A DNA stretch of 11,739 nt from an uncultured Veillonella sp. (GCA_900757715.1 CAAEOZ010000150.1:1-11739), one strand, 5' to 3'; numbered from the stretch's first letter, positions 1-6,960 are shown. A program made the numbers and translations. The notes: generated from the letters alone by a model not told the origin.

Positions 1-2
1 CG

Positions 3-101
3 GGTGGCGTGTTCATGCCGTCGGTGGCACCGACGGAGGACGAGAAAGAGGCGGAACGCCTGCGGAGAAAGAAGAAGCGCAGGAAAGGAAGGAGTTTGTG
101 A
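3..101 (+). CDS. C-terminal end of an unidentified gene, possibly a mobilisation protein
   Basis: An open frame enters from the left edge and ends at TGA 99-101. The visible 32 residues start GGVFMPSVAPTEDEKEAERL and finish in a strongly basic Arg/Lys tail. There is no domain to identify it. It ends 29 bases before the next gene, in the same direction, so the two probably share an operon with the recombinase. A highly basic tail upstream of a membrane protein and an integrase would fit a relaxase or mobilisation protein of a Bacteroides mobilisable element, but that is inference from context only. Its 5' end lies outside the window. Confidence 0.45.
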   Translation, partial: GGVFMPSVAPTEDEKEAERLRRKKKRRKGRSL

Positions 102-130
102 ACCATATGTATAACAAAAAACTTTGAAAG

Positions 131-892
131 ATGAAAGAGGAAAATTATCTGGAAGGCATCTACGGATGCCTTGAAAGGATCGAGAAGAAAGTGGAGACGC
201 TGCCCGTGGAAGGCACAAGCCCCGCAGTTGGAAACCGGACCAGTTCCCCGGAAGGGATTGCGGAACTGAAAATCCGTCTGGAACGCCTGCAATCCGCGGT
301 GGAGAAAAACGGCTTGGAAATAGCAGCGGTACGTAACCATACCGTCCGGTTGTCGGAAGGCTGGCCGTTGTCTGCCGAAACGTTTGCCGGGGAGATGGAA
401 AAGATTAGATACTGCCTGAGTCAAGACTGCCAAGCTGTAAAGGAGACAGTGAGACGGCTGGATGAGAGAATGGTCCTGCTGAAAAAGGAACCGGAGCGCA
501 GACTGGTGACCTACCGTCTGGAAAGCGCATCCAAGGCAGTGGTAACGACAGCTTCAGCACTGATCCTGGCACTGATCATTTCCGTCTGGACCAACTGCAA
601 CCAGTACCGCACGAACCGGCTTTTGAAAGATGCCGATTTGAAATACCGAGCCATCAGGATCTGCCTGCCGGGGGATGATCCCGACATCGCCTTCCTTGAG
701 AAGCATTTCACCATCAAGCGGGACGAGGAAAAGATCCGGTGTGTGGAAAGGCTGGTGACCGCTTTTGAGGACTCGGTCAGGAACCGCATCCGTAACCATG
801 AAATGGCAGCCTACAAGGACAGTCTGGCGCACCGGCTGTTCAGGGAGGCACAGGAAATCAGGAAGCAACTGGACAATCCCAATTCAAAATGA
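131..892 (+). CDS. Hypothetical membrane protein of a mobile element, one transmembrane segment
   Basis: A 253-residue protein whose family I do not recognise. Residues 1-130 are hydrophilic and helix-prone, rich in Glu, Lys, Arg and Leu (about 45-70 and 100-120 could form coiled coil). One hydrophobic segment follows at about 136-153 (VVTTASALILALIISVW), then a charged tail of about 100 residues with more predicted helix. There is no signal peptide, so the segment probably anchors the protein in the inner membrane. It starts 29 bases after the preceding gene and stops 7 bases before the recombinase gene, with similar G+C-rich codon use, so the three look like one unit of an integrated element. 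A role in mobilisation or DNA transfer is possible from position only. ATG 131 is the first start in the frame and lies just after an A-rich stretch (AAAAAACTTTGAAAG). Confidence 0.75.
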   Translation: MKEENYLEGIYGCLERIEKKVETLPVEGTSPAVGNRTSSPEGIAELKIRLERLQSAVEKNGLEIAAVRNHTVRLSEGWPLSAETFAGEMEKIRYCLSQDCQAVKETVRRLDERMVLLKKEPERRLVTYRLESASKAVVTTASALILALIISVWTNCNQYRTNRLLKDADLKYRAIRICLPGDDPDIAFLEKHFTIKRDEEKIRCVERLVTAFEDSVRNRIRNHEMAAYKDSLAHRLFREAQEIRKQLDNPNSK

Positions 893-899
893 CTGCACT

Positions 900-1826
900 A
901 TGGCAACAATCAGAACCAAATTCAGGTCCTCGTCCGCGGAAGGCAGGGAGGGCGCACTGTATTATCAGGTGATTCATAACCGTGTGGTCAGGCAGATCAG
1001 TACCGGATACAAACTTTTCGCTTCGGAATGGGACCAACGTTCCGAAGCGGTCATTCCCTGTCAACATCCTGCAGGGATGGAACGGGACAATTATCTTCTA
1101 TCGGTAGGGGAACGGATAAGACGGGACAAAATCCGACTGGAAAAGGCTATCAGGACATTAAGCCAATCCGGTCCGTTTACAGCGGATGATATCGTCATAC
1201 GTTTCCATGACAGCGGACAAGAACCTTCGTTTAACGACTATATCCGGCAACAGATAGTAAGGCTGAAACGTTTGGGAAAGATACGGACCTCTGAAACCTA
1301 TACAGCCGCGCTCAAAAGTTTCAGCAGTTTTATGAAAGGTAGCGATATACTGTTTGGCGAACTTAGCTCTGACTTGCTCATGGAATACGAGGCTTATCTG
1401 AAAAACAGGGGGAACTCACCCAATACAATCTCGTTCTACATGCGCATTCTGAAAGCGGTCTACAACCGTGCGGTGGAGAACGGACTGACCGGACAGCGGA
1501 ACCTGTTCAAGTCTGTTTATACAGGTGTGGAAAAGACCTTGAAACGGGCCATTCATTTAAATGATATCAGGCGTATCAAAAGACTGGACTTGTCCCTGAA
1601 ACCCCACCTTGATTTCGCACGTGACATGTTCCTGTTCTGCTTTTACACACGGGGGATGTCCTTTGTGGACATGGCTTATCTGAAAAAGGGAGACATTGCG
1701 AACGGAATCCTGACTTACCGCAGGAAAAAGACCGGACAACAGCTGTTCATCCGATGGGAAAAGTGTATGCAGGAGATCATCAAACTTTTTTGTTTATCGG
1801 TTCAAGATTTCAAAGTTGTTCATTAA
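900..1826 (+). pseudogene. Tyrosine recombinase (integrase), C-terminal catalytic half missing
   Basis: This encodes 308 residues of a Bacteroides-type phage integrase; relatives are about 400 long. Visible are an N-terminal arm-binding region (about 1-50), a SAM-like core-binding domain (about 108-205, with NSPNTISFYMRILKAVYNRA) and the start of the catalytic domain (about 215-294). The first catalytic Arg is R251 in FYTRGMSFVDMAYL, and the beta-hairpin lysine is probably in RRKKTGQ (275-280). Homology stops after WEKCMQEII (294, base 1781). The last 14 residues are low-complexity junction sequence, and the His-x-x-Arg box, second His/Trp and nucleophilic Tyr are absent, so it cannot cut or join DNA. 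ATG 900 is chosen because it lies 7 bases after the previous stop and begins the typical MATIRTKFR. I did not find the missing end elsewhere in the window. Base composition drops sharply after about 1790, marking the element boundary. Confidence 0.85.
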
Positions 1827-1894
1827 TTGCTTTGTTGGTTATATCCAGAGTATTATTTGTAAGAGACTCTACGAATAAATGATGATAAGACCAG

Positions 1895-2815
1895 TTAGTT
1901 TATCGCTTGTTTTATAATTTCATTGCGATATTCGTTCGGTGTGCAACCTTCCATCTTCTTGAACCAACGTGTGAAATGTTGCGGGTATTGGAAACCCATT
2001 TCATCTGAGATTTGACTGATACTTTTTTGCGTGTTCATGATGCGCTCTTTGGCTATATCCATAATTTTTTGCTGGATATGCTTGATTGCTGACATACCGG
2101 TTTCCTTTTTTACCAGGTCACTGAAATAATTGGTGGAAAGACACAGTTGGTCAGCGCAATACTGTACCGTCGGAATACCTTTACTCGTTGGCAAGGCAGA
2201 ATGATAGTAATTATTGAGCAACAATTCAAAACGCGCCAACAAATCGTTGTTGGCATTTTCCCTTGTAATGAACTGGCGGTCATAAAAGCGGATGCAGCGG
2301 TCAAGGAGAAGCTTCATGGTATCAATAATCAAAGAACGGCTGTGCTTGTCAATAGGATGCCTCAATTCTTCTGCTACATTGTTTATACATTCAATGACTA
2401 CTTTGCGCTCCTGTTCTGACAGGTGCAGTGCTTCGTTGGCATTATATGAGAAATAAGAATACTCTTTTATTATATGTGCAAGGGAAGTACCGCGCAATAG
2501 TTCGGGATGGAACATCAGGGCCCATCCGGCCGGCTGGTGCAGACTGCCATCATCGTCAGAACCCATTACCTGCCCCGGAGCGATAAACAGCATGGAGCCT
2601 TTTTCATAGTCATAGAGGCTCCGTCCATAATTCATCGTACCGCAGTCAGTATCTTTCAGCAACACAGCATAAATGTTGTACAGTTTCTTTGAGTGTCTGA
2701 TGGGCTGCACCTCGTAACAATTCACAACGCTGACCAACGGGTGCAGAGCTTCGACTTCGAAAAGGTCGCAGTACTGCTGAACTGTATCTATTCTTGTTAT
2801 ATCTCCCATAACCAT
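1895..2815 (-). CDS. AraC-family transcriptional regulator
   Basis: A 306-residue DNA-binding regulator. The N-terminal part (about 20-160) resembles the cupin-like effector/dimerisation region of AraC proteins. The C-terminal domain (about 205-300) has two helix-turn-helix motifs: the first at about 217-237 (VQYCADQLCLSTNYFSDLVK) and the second at about 264-290 (KSISQISDEMGFQYPQHFTR), followed by the family ending TPNEYR. ATG at 2815 gives 306 residues. ATG at 2809 (MGDITRID) may be the true start, because AAAGGA lies 5 bases before it but directly abuts the upstream ATG. The gene is divergent from the lactonase operon. The same operator-like sequence stands before its own promoter, before that operon and after 5881, so it likely controls all three and its own expression. 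The ligand is unknown. Its 3' end converges on the broken integrase. Confidence 0.92.
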   Translation of the reverse strand: MVMGDITRIDTVQQYCDLFEVEALHPLVSVVNCYEVQPIRHSKKLYNIYAVLLKDTDCGTMNYGRSLYDYEKGSMLFIAPGQVMGSDDDGSLHQPAGWALMFHPELLRGTSLAHIIKEYSYFSYNANEALHLSEQERKVVIECINNVAEELRHPIDKHSRSLIIDTMKLLLDRCIRFYDRQFITRENANNDLLARFELLLNNYYHSALPTSKGIPTVQYCADQLCLSTNYFSDLVKKETGMSAIKHIQQKIMDIAKERIMNTQKSISQISDEMGFQYPQHFTRWFKKMEGCTPNEYRNEIIKQAIN

Positions 2816-2855
2816 CCTTTTGTTTTTTACAAAAATAAGTATTTATATTGACATT

Positions 2856-2872
2856 GCTGTCTGAGGAACAGC
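2856..2872 (-). promoter_or_regulatory. Small hairpin in the AraC-gene leader
   Basis: GCTGT (2856-2860) and ACAGC (2868-2872) form a 5-bp stem with a 7-base loop, within the ~90-base leader expected from the promoter at 2913-2920. There is no T-run on the minus strand, so it is not a clear terminator. A role is only possible, not shown. Confidence 0.2.
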
Positions 2873-2912
2873 TGTTTCTTTTCTATCCCTTATTTATTTT
2901 ATTCCATGACGA

Positions 2913-2975
2913 CAAAGTTAGTTCATTCAATCAACGAACATATAACCCTAATCACAGACTGTCTTACCATTTTCA
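2913..2975 (-). promoter_or_regulatory. Promoter and operator of the AraC gene
   Basis: Read on the minus strand, TGAAAATGGTAA (2975-2964) and GTGATT (2955-2950) match the operator seen at two other places in the window. A Bacteroides-type -7 element, TAACTTTG (2920-2913), follows exactly 55 bases after the operator start. No good TTTG -33 box is seen, which suits an activator-dependent promoter. A near-palindrome (2921-2939, GTTCATTCAATCAACGAAC, 7 of 9 pairs) sits directly upstream of the -7 box and may be a second protein site. Transcription would give a leader of about 90 bases. Positions and matches are read directly; control by the adjacent AraC protein is inferred. Confidence 0.65.
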
Positions 2976-3005
2976 CAGATAACATTTAACCCGGTCCAAG
3001 CCCGA

Positions 3006-3068
3006 TGAAAGTGGTAATTTTATCAGTGATTGAGGTCTAATCTTCAGTATGTGAATGCTGTAATTTTG
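3006..3068 (+). promoter_or_regulatory. Promoter and operator of the lactonase/hydrolase operon
   Basis: The operator copy is TGAAAGTGGTAA (3006-3017) plus GTGATT (3026-3031). The -7 element TAATTTTG (3061-3068) lies 55 bases downstream of the operator start, the same spacing as in the AraC promoter. No -33 TTTG is evident. Transcription should start near 3075, giving a leader of about 20 bases with AAAAGG (3081-3086) 8 bases before ATG 3095. The stretch 3060-3069 (GTAATTTTGC) also fits the GTANNTTTGC core used by CTnDOT-type integrases, a known overlap with the promoter consensus. Confidence 0.7.
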
Positions 3069-3094
3069 CAAGTGAAACCAAAAAGGTAAATAAG

Positions 3095-4249
3095 ATGAAA
3101 CCAAAAGCTTTATTTGTCATGTTAATCTTATGGCTTAGCTTCACTACGATTCAAGCGCGGTCAACCGAAGATGTCCCGGATAAGGGAACTTATGCAAAAT
3201 TTCTGTTGGTAGGATGTTATATGAAGTCAGACGAAGAAGGTGTCAGAATGTACCGGTTTGACGGACAAACTGCCGATGTCGACTATCCGTGTGGGCTGAG
3301 AGGGATTTCAAATCCTGCTTTCCTTACATCTGATAGCACTGGTAATCGAATTTATGCCATAGGCGATGATGAAGGGAAAAGTTCGACTGCCAATGCTTTG
3401 CTTTTTGATAAGGAAAGTGGTCTGCTGTCTCTGCTTAACTCGCAATCTACAGACGGTGAACTTCCTATTTATATTACTCTCAGTCCAAAGGAATACTTTG
3501 TTCTGACAGCAAATTATAAGGGTGGCAGCATCACGGTATTCTCACAGGATAAGAAAGGAAAGTTGCAACGTGATACAAAAATAATTCGTTTTGCTGGAAA
3601 TGGGCCGAATAAAAAAAGGCAGGAACAATCGCATCTGCATTGCGTGACCTTTACACCTGATGGCAAATTCCTTCTTGCTACCGATTTGGGAACAGATTGT
3701 ATCTATCTGTTTCCGATAGGCAAACGACCGGAAGCAGGTAAGGCTCATTCTCTGTTGGATGAATCAAGAGTAGTCCGCATACAGATGGATTCCGGCTCAG
3801 GACCTCGACATATATGTTTTCACCCGAATGGCAGATTTGCTTATCTCATCAGTGAACTCTCGGGTAAAATAACTGTATTCTCCTATAATGAAGGCAAGTT
3901 GGAACGTTTACAAACAATTGTCTGCGACCCTTTCGTTGCAGAGGGAAATGCAGATATCCATGTTTCATCCGATGGCAAATTCCTCTATGCTTCCAAGCAC
4001 TTGAAAGAAGATGGCATAATTGTTTATTCCATTGATTCCCAAAAAGGAACATTGGTTCAAATAGGATTTCAGCCAACAGGTCTTTATCCGCGAAGTTTTG
4101 CCATCTCTCCGGATGGTTGCTATTTGGCAGTGGTTTGCAGGGATGCCAACTGCATACAGATATTCGAAAGAAACCGAAATACGGGGTTACTGAAGAATAC
4201 GGGAAAAAATATCCGACTGGAAAGACCGGCGTTTGTCAAGTTCTTATAA
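3095..4249 (+). CDS. Exported lactonase-family seven-bladed beta-propeller protein
   Basis: A 384-residue protein with a signal peptide (about 1-21, hydrophobic LFVMLILWLSF, likely cut after IQA). The rest is a propeller of the lactonase family (PF10282, related to 6-phosphogluconolactonase). Repeated blade motifs are visible: NPAFLTSDSTGNRIYAIGD (73-91), SHLHCVTFTPDGKFLLATD (179-197), SGPRHICFHPNGRFAYLI (235-252), NADIHVSSDGKFLYAS (285-300) and YPRSFAISPDGCYLAVV (331-347). The GPRH motif and length are normal for the family. Family members hydrolyse lactones; export to the periplasm argues against the usual cytosolic pentose-phosphate role, so the substrate is unknown. It is the first gene after the AraC-type promoter, and the hydrolase gene follows after 24 bases. 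AAAAGG at 3081-3086 supports the start. Confidence 0.88.
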   Translation: MKPKALFVMLILWLSFTTIQARSTEDVPDKGTYAKFLLVGCYMKSDEEGVRMYRFDGQTADVDYPCGLRGISNPAFLTSDSTGNRIYAIGDDEGKSSTANALLFDKESGLLSLLNSQSTDGELPIYITLSPKEYFVLTANYKGGSITVFSQDKKGKLQRDTKIIRFAGNGPNKKRQEQSHLHCVTFTPDGKFLLATDLGTDCIYLFPIGKRPEAGKAHSLLDESRVVRIQMDSGSGPRHICFHPNGRFAYLISELSGKITVFSYNEGKLERLQTIVCDPFVAEGNADIHVSSDGKFLYASKHLKEDGIIVYSIDSQKGTLVQIGFQPTGLYPRSFAISPDGCYLAVVCRDANCIQIFERNRNTGLLKNTGKNIRLERPAFVKFL

Positions 4250-4273
4250 ATTCATCACTAAACAGAAAGCAAT

Positions 4274-5881
4274 ATGAACAAGTTAATTACAACCATCGCC
4301 TGCCTGATATGCTGTATCGTTTATACGCAGGCACAAAACAAGAACAATATGTTAAGCAAGAAAGAACAAAGTATTGCCGCCATCAGTATGTATGCCGCAC
4401 GTGGCAATCAGGACAGCCTCAAAGTGATCCTTGCCAGAGGACTTGACTGTGGGCTGACCGTGAGCGAAGAAAAAGAAGTACTTACCCAGCTCTATGCCTA
4501 TTGCGGCTTTCCACGCAGCATGGGTGCATTGGTTACGCTGATGAATCTCACCAAAGAGCGTGCAGCACAAGGCATAAAGGATGAAGCCGGACGGGAGCCT
4601 TCTCCGGTAAAGAGTTCGGATATGTTTGTTGTCGGTGGACAAAACCAGCTGAAACTGTTCGGTCGTCCGGCACTAGGAGAAGTGCTGACATTTGCTCCGG
4701 CATTGGACCAATTTCTGAAAGCTCATCTGTTCGGTGACATATTCAGCCGTGACAATCTCGACTGGCGTACCCGTGAACTGTCTACTGTGGCTGCCTTGTC
4801 GGTGTTGGACGGCGTGAAGAATGAGTTGAATACTCACATTGCCCATGCCAAGCACAACGGCGTGACACAGGCTCAGATAGACGAAGTACTTATCATGGCG
4901 GCACGCTGTCGGAACGGAATGGTGCTTTCTGAATCCGATGAACCGGCAAAGACTTTTCAAACAGATCCGACAATTACTGTCCGTAAGGTCTTTTATAAAA
5001 ACAGGTATGATATCATGCTTTGCGCCGAAATGTACCTCCCGAAGGATTTCAATGAAGCGCAACACTATGCAGCCCTCATCATCGGACACCCGTTCGGGGC
5101 TGTGAAAGAACAGTGTAGCGGACTCTATGCACAGGAAATGGCACGGCGAGGCTACGTGACTCTGGCTTTTGATGCTTCCTATCAAGGCGAAAGTGGAGGA
5201 GAACCGCGTCACACGGTATCGCCCGACGCATTGGTGGAAGACTTCAGTGCTTCTGTAGACTGGCTCGGACTACAACCGTTTATTGACCGCAACCGTATCG
5301 GTGTGATTGGCATCTGCGGAAGCGGCGGGTTCTCTGTCTGTGCGGCTTCTCTCGACCCCCGCATCAAGGCATTGGCAACCGTGAGCATGTATGATATGGG
5401 GCGTGCCACCCGTAACGGTTTGGGGGATTCGATGACGGATGAACAAAGACGCAAACTGTTGGATGAAGTTGCCGAACAACGTTGGAAGGAAGCAGAAACG
5501 GGAGAAGCACGTATCCGCTTTGGCACACCGGAGAAACTGCTGGGAAATGCCAATGCCGTGCAGAAGGAGTTTTTCGATTACTATCGCAACCCCTTGCGTG
5601 GCTATCATCCGCGCTATCAAGGTATACGCTTTACCAGTCAGGCGGCATTGATGAACTTCTATCCGTTTGCCATGATTAAAGAGATTTCACCACGCCCCGT
5701 GCTATTCATTGCAGGCGAGCATGCACATTCGCGCTATTTCAGTGAGGATGCCTATCAAGAAGCCAGCGAACCGAAAGAACTGTATATCGTTCCCGGAGCC
5801 AATCATGTAGACTTGTATGACCGGATGGATAAGATACCGTTCGAAAAAATTTCGGAATTCTTCTGGTATGCTTTGCGGTAA
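4274..5881 (+). CDS. Exported carboxymuconolactone-decarboxylase-like / alpha-beta hydrolase fusion
   Basis: A 535-residue two-part enzyme. A signal peptide (about 1-20, ending YTQA) predicts a periplasmic location. Residues 27-95 form one CMD-like repeat with the family motif YAYCGFPRS (74-82). Residues 158-228 form a second repeat (RTRELSTVAALSVLDGVKNEL), but there the expected YCGFP-type motif is RCRNG (211-215), so it looks degenerate. Residues 234-535 are an alpha/beta hydrolase of the dienelactone-hydrolase-like type: HPFGAVKEQ (272-280), FDASYQGESGG (299-309), nucleophile elbow GICGSGG (346-352; Cys348 or Ser350 is the nucleophile), acid candidate near GEHAH (481-485) and His511 in PGANHVDLYD. 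In relatives these two parts are usually separate proteins. CMD-like and lactone hydrolases suggest breakdown of a lactone or ester together with the lactonase upstream, but the substrate is not shown. It ends 7 bases before the third operator copy. Confidence 0.88.
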   Translation: MNKLITTIACLICCIVYTQAQNKNNMLSKKEQSIAAISMYAARGNQDSLKVILARGLDCGLTVSEEKEVLTQLYAYCGFPRSMGALVTLMNLTKERAAQGIKDEAGREPSPVKSSDMFVVGGQNQLKLFGRPALGEVLTFAPALDQFLKAHLFGDIFSRDNLDWRTRELSTVAALSVLDGVKNELNTHIAHAKHNGVTQAQIDEVLIMAARCRNGMVLSESDEPAKTFQTDPTITVRKVFYKNRYDIMLCAEMYLPKDFNEAQHYAALIIGHPFGAVKEQCSGLYAQEMARRGYVTLAFDASYQGESGGEPRHTVSPDALVEDFSASVDWLGLQPFIDRNRIGVIGICGSGGFSVCAASLDPRIKALATVSMYDMGRATRNGLGDSMTDEQRRKLLDEVAEQRWKEAETGEARIRFGTPEKLLGNANAVQKEFFDYYRNPLRGYHPRYQGIRFTSQAALMNFYPFAMIKEISPRPVLFIAGEHAHSRYFSEDAYQEASEPKELYIVPGANHVDLYDRMDKIPFEKISEFFWYALR

Positions 5882-5887
5882 TTCAGA

Positions 5888-5951
5888 TGAAAATGGTAAT
5901 GCTATCCGTGATTATGATACAGCAAAGCGAATACGCAGGAGGGTAACTTTG
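5888..5951 (+). promoter_or_regulatory. Orphan copy of the AraC-type operator and promoter
   Basis: TGAAAATGGTAA (5888-5899) and GTGATT (5908-5913), then -7 element TAACTTTG (5944-5951) 56 bases after the operator start. The match to the lactonase promoter resumes at the -7 box and runs on to about 5961 (TTTGCAAnnGAAAC in both). No gene with a credible start lies downstream until 7051, and terminator-like hairpins intervene, so this promoter appears to have lost its gene. 5943-5952 (GTAACTTTGC) also fits the CTnDOT-type attachment core. Confidence 0.65.
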
Positions 5952-6055
5952 CAACAGAAACAATTTAAAGATTATAGTATTTGCAACCAGTTATTACTCA
6001 ATATTTTGTGAGTTATAAGTCAGAAATATGGGCATAACCTTTAGGGGTACATTCT

Positions 6056-6078
6056 AAAAGGTGAAGATTTAACCTTTT
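6056..6078 (+). terminator. Weak terminator-like hairpin
   Basis: AAAAGGT (6056-6062) pairs with ACCTTTT (6072-6078) around a 9-base loop, and the right arm runs into T-rich sequence. Only three of the seven pairs are strong or near-strong, so termination is doubtful. Confidence 0.3.
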
Positions 6079-6094
6079 TATTATTTCTTAACAC

Positions 6095-6334
6095 TCAAAG
6101 AGCGGTGGTAGAGGGTATTTTCCCTCTTTTCAGTACTTTATTGATGGTTCGATGTTCCCATCTTTCCACATTGCTTGGCTCGTTCGCACAAGCCACTACA
6201 AAGGTACTACAATTTCCAATAAAGGCAAGAGGACAGCAATTCAAATCTATTATTTTTGAGGGAGTGAAATCTGCCGCTTGCCAAATTTCTCTCTGTCGAA
6301 AATAATAGTCCTCTGAAAAGAATGAAAACAGCAT
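6095..6334 (-). CDS. Doubtful small ORF, 79 residues
   Basis: An open frame on the minus strand (MLFSFFSEDYYFRQREIWQA...). Residues about 25-60 contain Cys and hydrophobic residues (IIDLNCCPLAFIGNC), but no domain, signal peptide or good ribosome binding site is visible. The plus strand is also open over most of the same bases (6105-6305), so openness alone proves nothing. The sequence impressed me as of the kind recurring in Bacteroidales mobile elements, which I cannot verify. It may be a non-coding conserved segment instead. Its start overlaps the left arm of the inverted repeat at 6325-6334. Confidence 0.2.
   Translation of the reverse strand: MLFSFFSEDYYFRQREIWQAADFTPSKIIDLNCCPLAFIGNCSTFVVACANEPSNVERWEHRTINKVLKRGKIPSTTAL
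6110..6130 (+). terminator. Intrinsic terminator-like hairpin
   Basis: AGAGGG (6110-6115) pairs perfectly with CCCTCT (6122-6127) around a 6-base loop, TATTTT, and is followed by T residues to 6130. It could end transcripts from the lactonase/hydrolase operon or from the orphan promoter. On the minus strand there is no T-run, so the signal is one-directional. Confidence 0.5.
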
Positions 6335-6373
6335 TGATAAAATTGCCTTATTAAGGGGGGGCTATGCTGTTTT
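6325..6373. repeat. 10-bp perfect inverted repeat with a run of seven G in the loop
   Basis: AAAACAGCAT (6325-6334) and ATGCTGTTTT (6364-6373) are exact inverted copies separated by 29 bases, which include GGGGGGG (6355-6361). It lies 18 bases before the long nested inverted repeat and may belong to the same element. Confidence 0.6.
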
Positions 6374-6390
6374 ATGCTATTATTTCGTCA

Positions 6391-6568
6391 GTCGTTTATC
6401 TCCGTTGCCGGATGCAGTTTTCAGCCAAGCCGATGAATAAGAAAAGGTTTTGGAGCTGTTTACTCTCCAACGGAGGACGAAACTGCTCCAAATGGTTTAC
6501 CGCTTGAACTTTTCGTTTTCTAAAAGAGGTTTGGCAACCTTTGCATCCGACAAAAGGAGATAAATGAC
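6391..6568. repeat. Long nested inverted repeat (structured RNA or MITE-like element)
   Basis: The outer 41-base arms (6391-6431 and 6528-6568) are imperfect inverted copies. Stems in order: 6391-6403/6556-6568 (13 positions, one G-T), 6409-6416/6542-6549 (8 perfect), 6424-6431/6528-6535 (8, one G-T), 6441-6446/6509-6514 (6), 6449-6456/6485-6492 (8 perfect), 6458-6461/6480-6483 (4) and the apex 6465-6468/6472-6475 (CTCC-AAC-GGAG). All are collinear, so the whole folds as one long interrupted hairpin. AAAAGGAG (6552-6559) followed by ATG 6564 (a 10-codon ORF, MTRYITVVLH) lies in the right outer arm and would be hidden when folded. I do not recognise the element. Confidence 0.65.
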
Positions 6569-6760
6569 CAGATATATAACAGTAGTATTACATTAAGGTA
6601 AAGAACAACCATGGTATAGTATTATTGCAATTTAACTATTTAAAGTTTGTTTATAATCAAATCATTTAAAGATTTTTGTCCTTCTATGATTTTTTGTATT
6701 TGATAAATGTCGTAATTAAATAAAAAATATCACGCATAATGACTTTTTCTTTTTTCTAAA

Positions 6761-6792
6761 TTTCTTCAAATGACAAATTATTGTTACCTTTG
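6761..6792 (+). promoter_or_regulatory. Likely promoter of the SusC/SusD operon
   Basis: TACCTTTG (6785-6792) fits the Bacteroides -7 consensus TAnnTTTG. TTTC (6761-6764) is one base off the -33 TTTG and lies 20 bases upstream. The flanks are AT-rich. Transcription would start near 6799 and give a leader of about 250 bases. The AraC-type operator is not present here. Confidence 0.5.
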
Positions 6793-6960
6793 TAATGTAA
6801 TGTAGTTAATGGTTGCGCTTATAAAGTCCTTGGAAAGGATTTATGTATAAAAGAGGTAGATGTTTACTCTGTTCTTGCCTGGATTATCAGCATCACTGAT
6901 ATGAAATAACAGAAAAAAATATACAATGGCTAAGCGGACGGACAGGCAGGGAAATAGTAC

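Noticed and set aside
1800..1893. Minus-strand open stretch of about 30 codons ending in NKAINEQL
   Set aside because: It has no start codon, is short, and lies just past the AraC stop in another frame. It could be a gene relic but is within chance.
1840..1895. Shared terminator between the broken integrase and the AraC gene
   Set aside because: Only a small palindrome (GTAAGAGACTCTAC) is present, without a T-run on either side.
2931..2944. Mpi-type inversion site (ACGAAC-like sequence)
   Set aside because: Only one partial match with no partner copy in opposite orientation.
4117..4446. 109-codon plus-strand frame bridging the lactonase and hydrolase genes
   Set aside because: It overlaps the end of one well-supported gene and the signal peptide of the next in another frame; it is a shadow.
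5817..6011. 64-codon frame running past the hydrolase stop
   Set aside because: It begins inside the hydrolase gene and runs through the orphan promoter. There is no ribosome binding site or recognisable sequence.
6791..6805. Tandem TGTAA/TGTAA/TGTAG next to the SusC -7 box
   Set aside because: Only three short units, one imperfect; too little to claim a phase-variable repeat.
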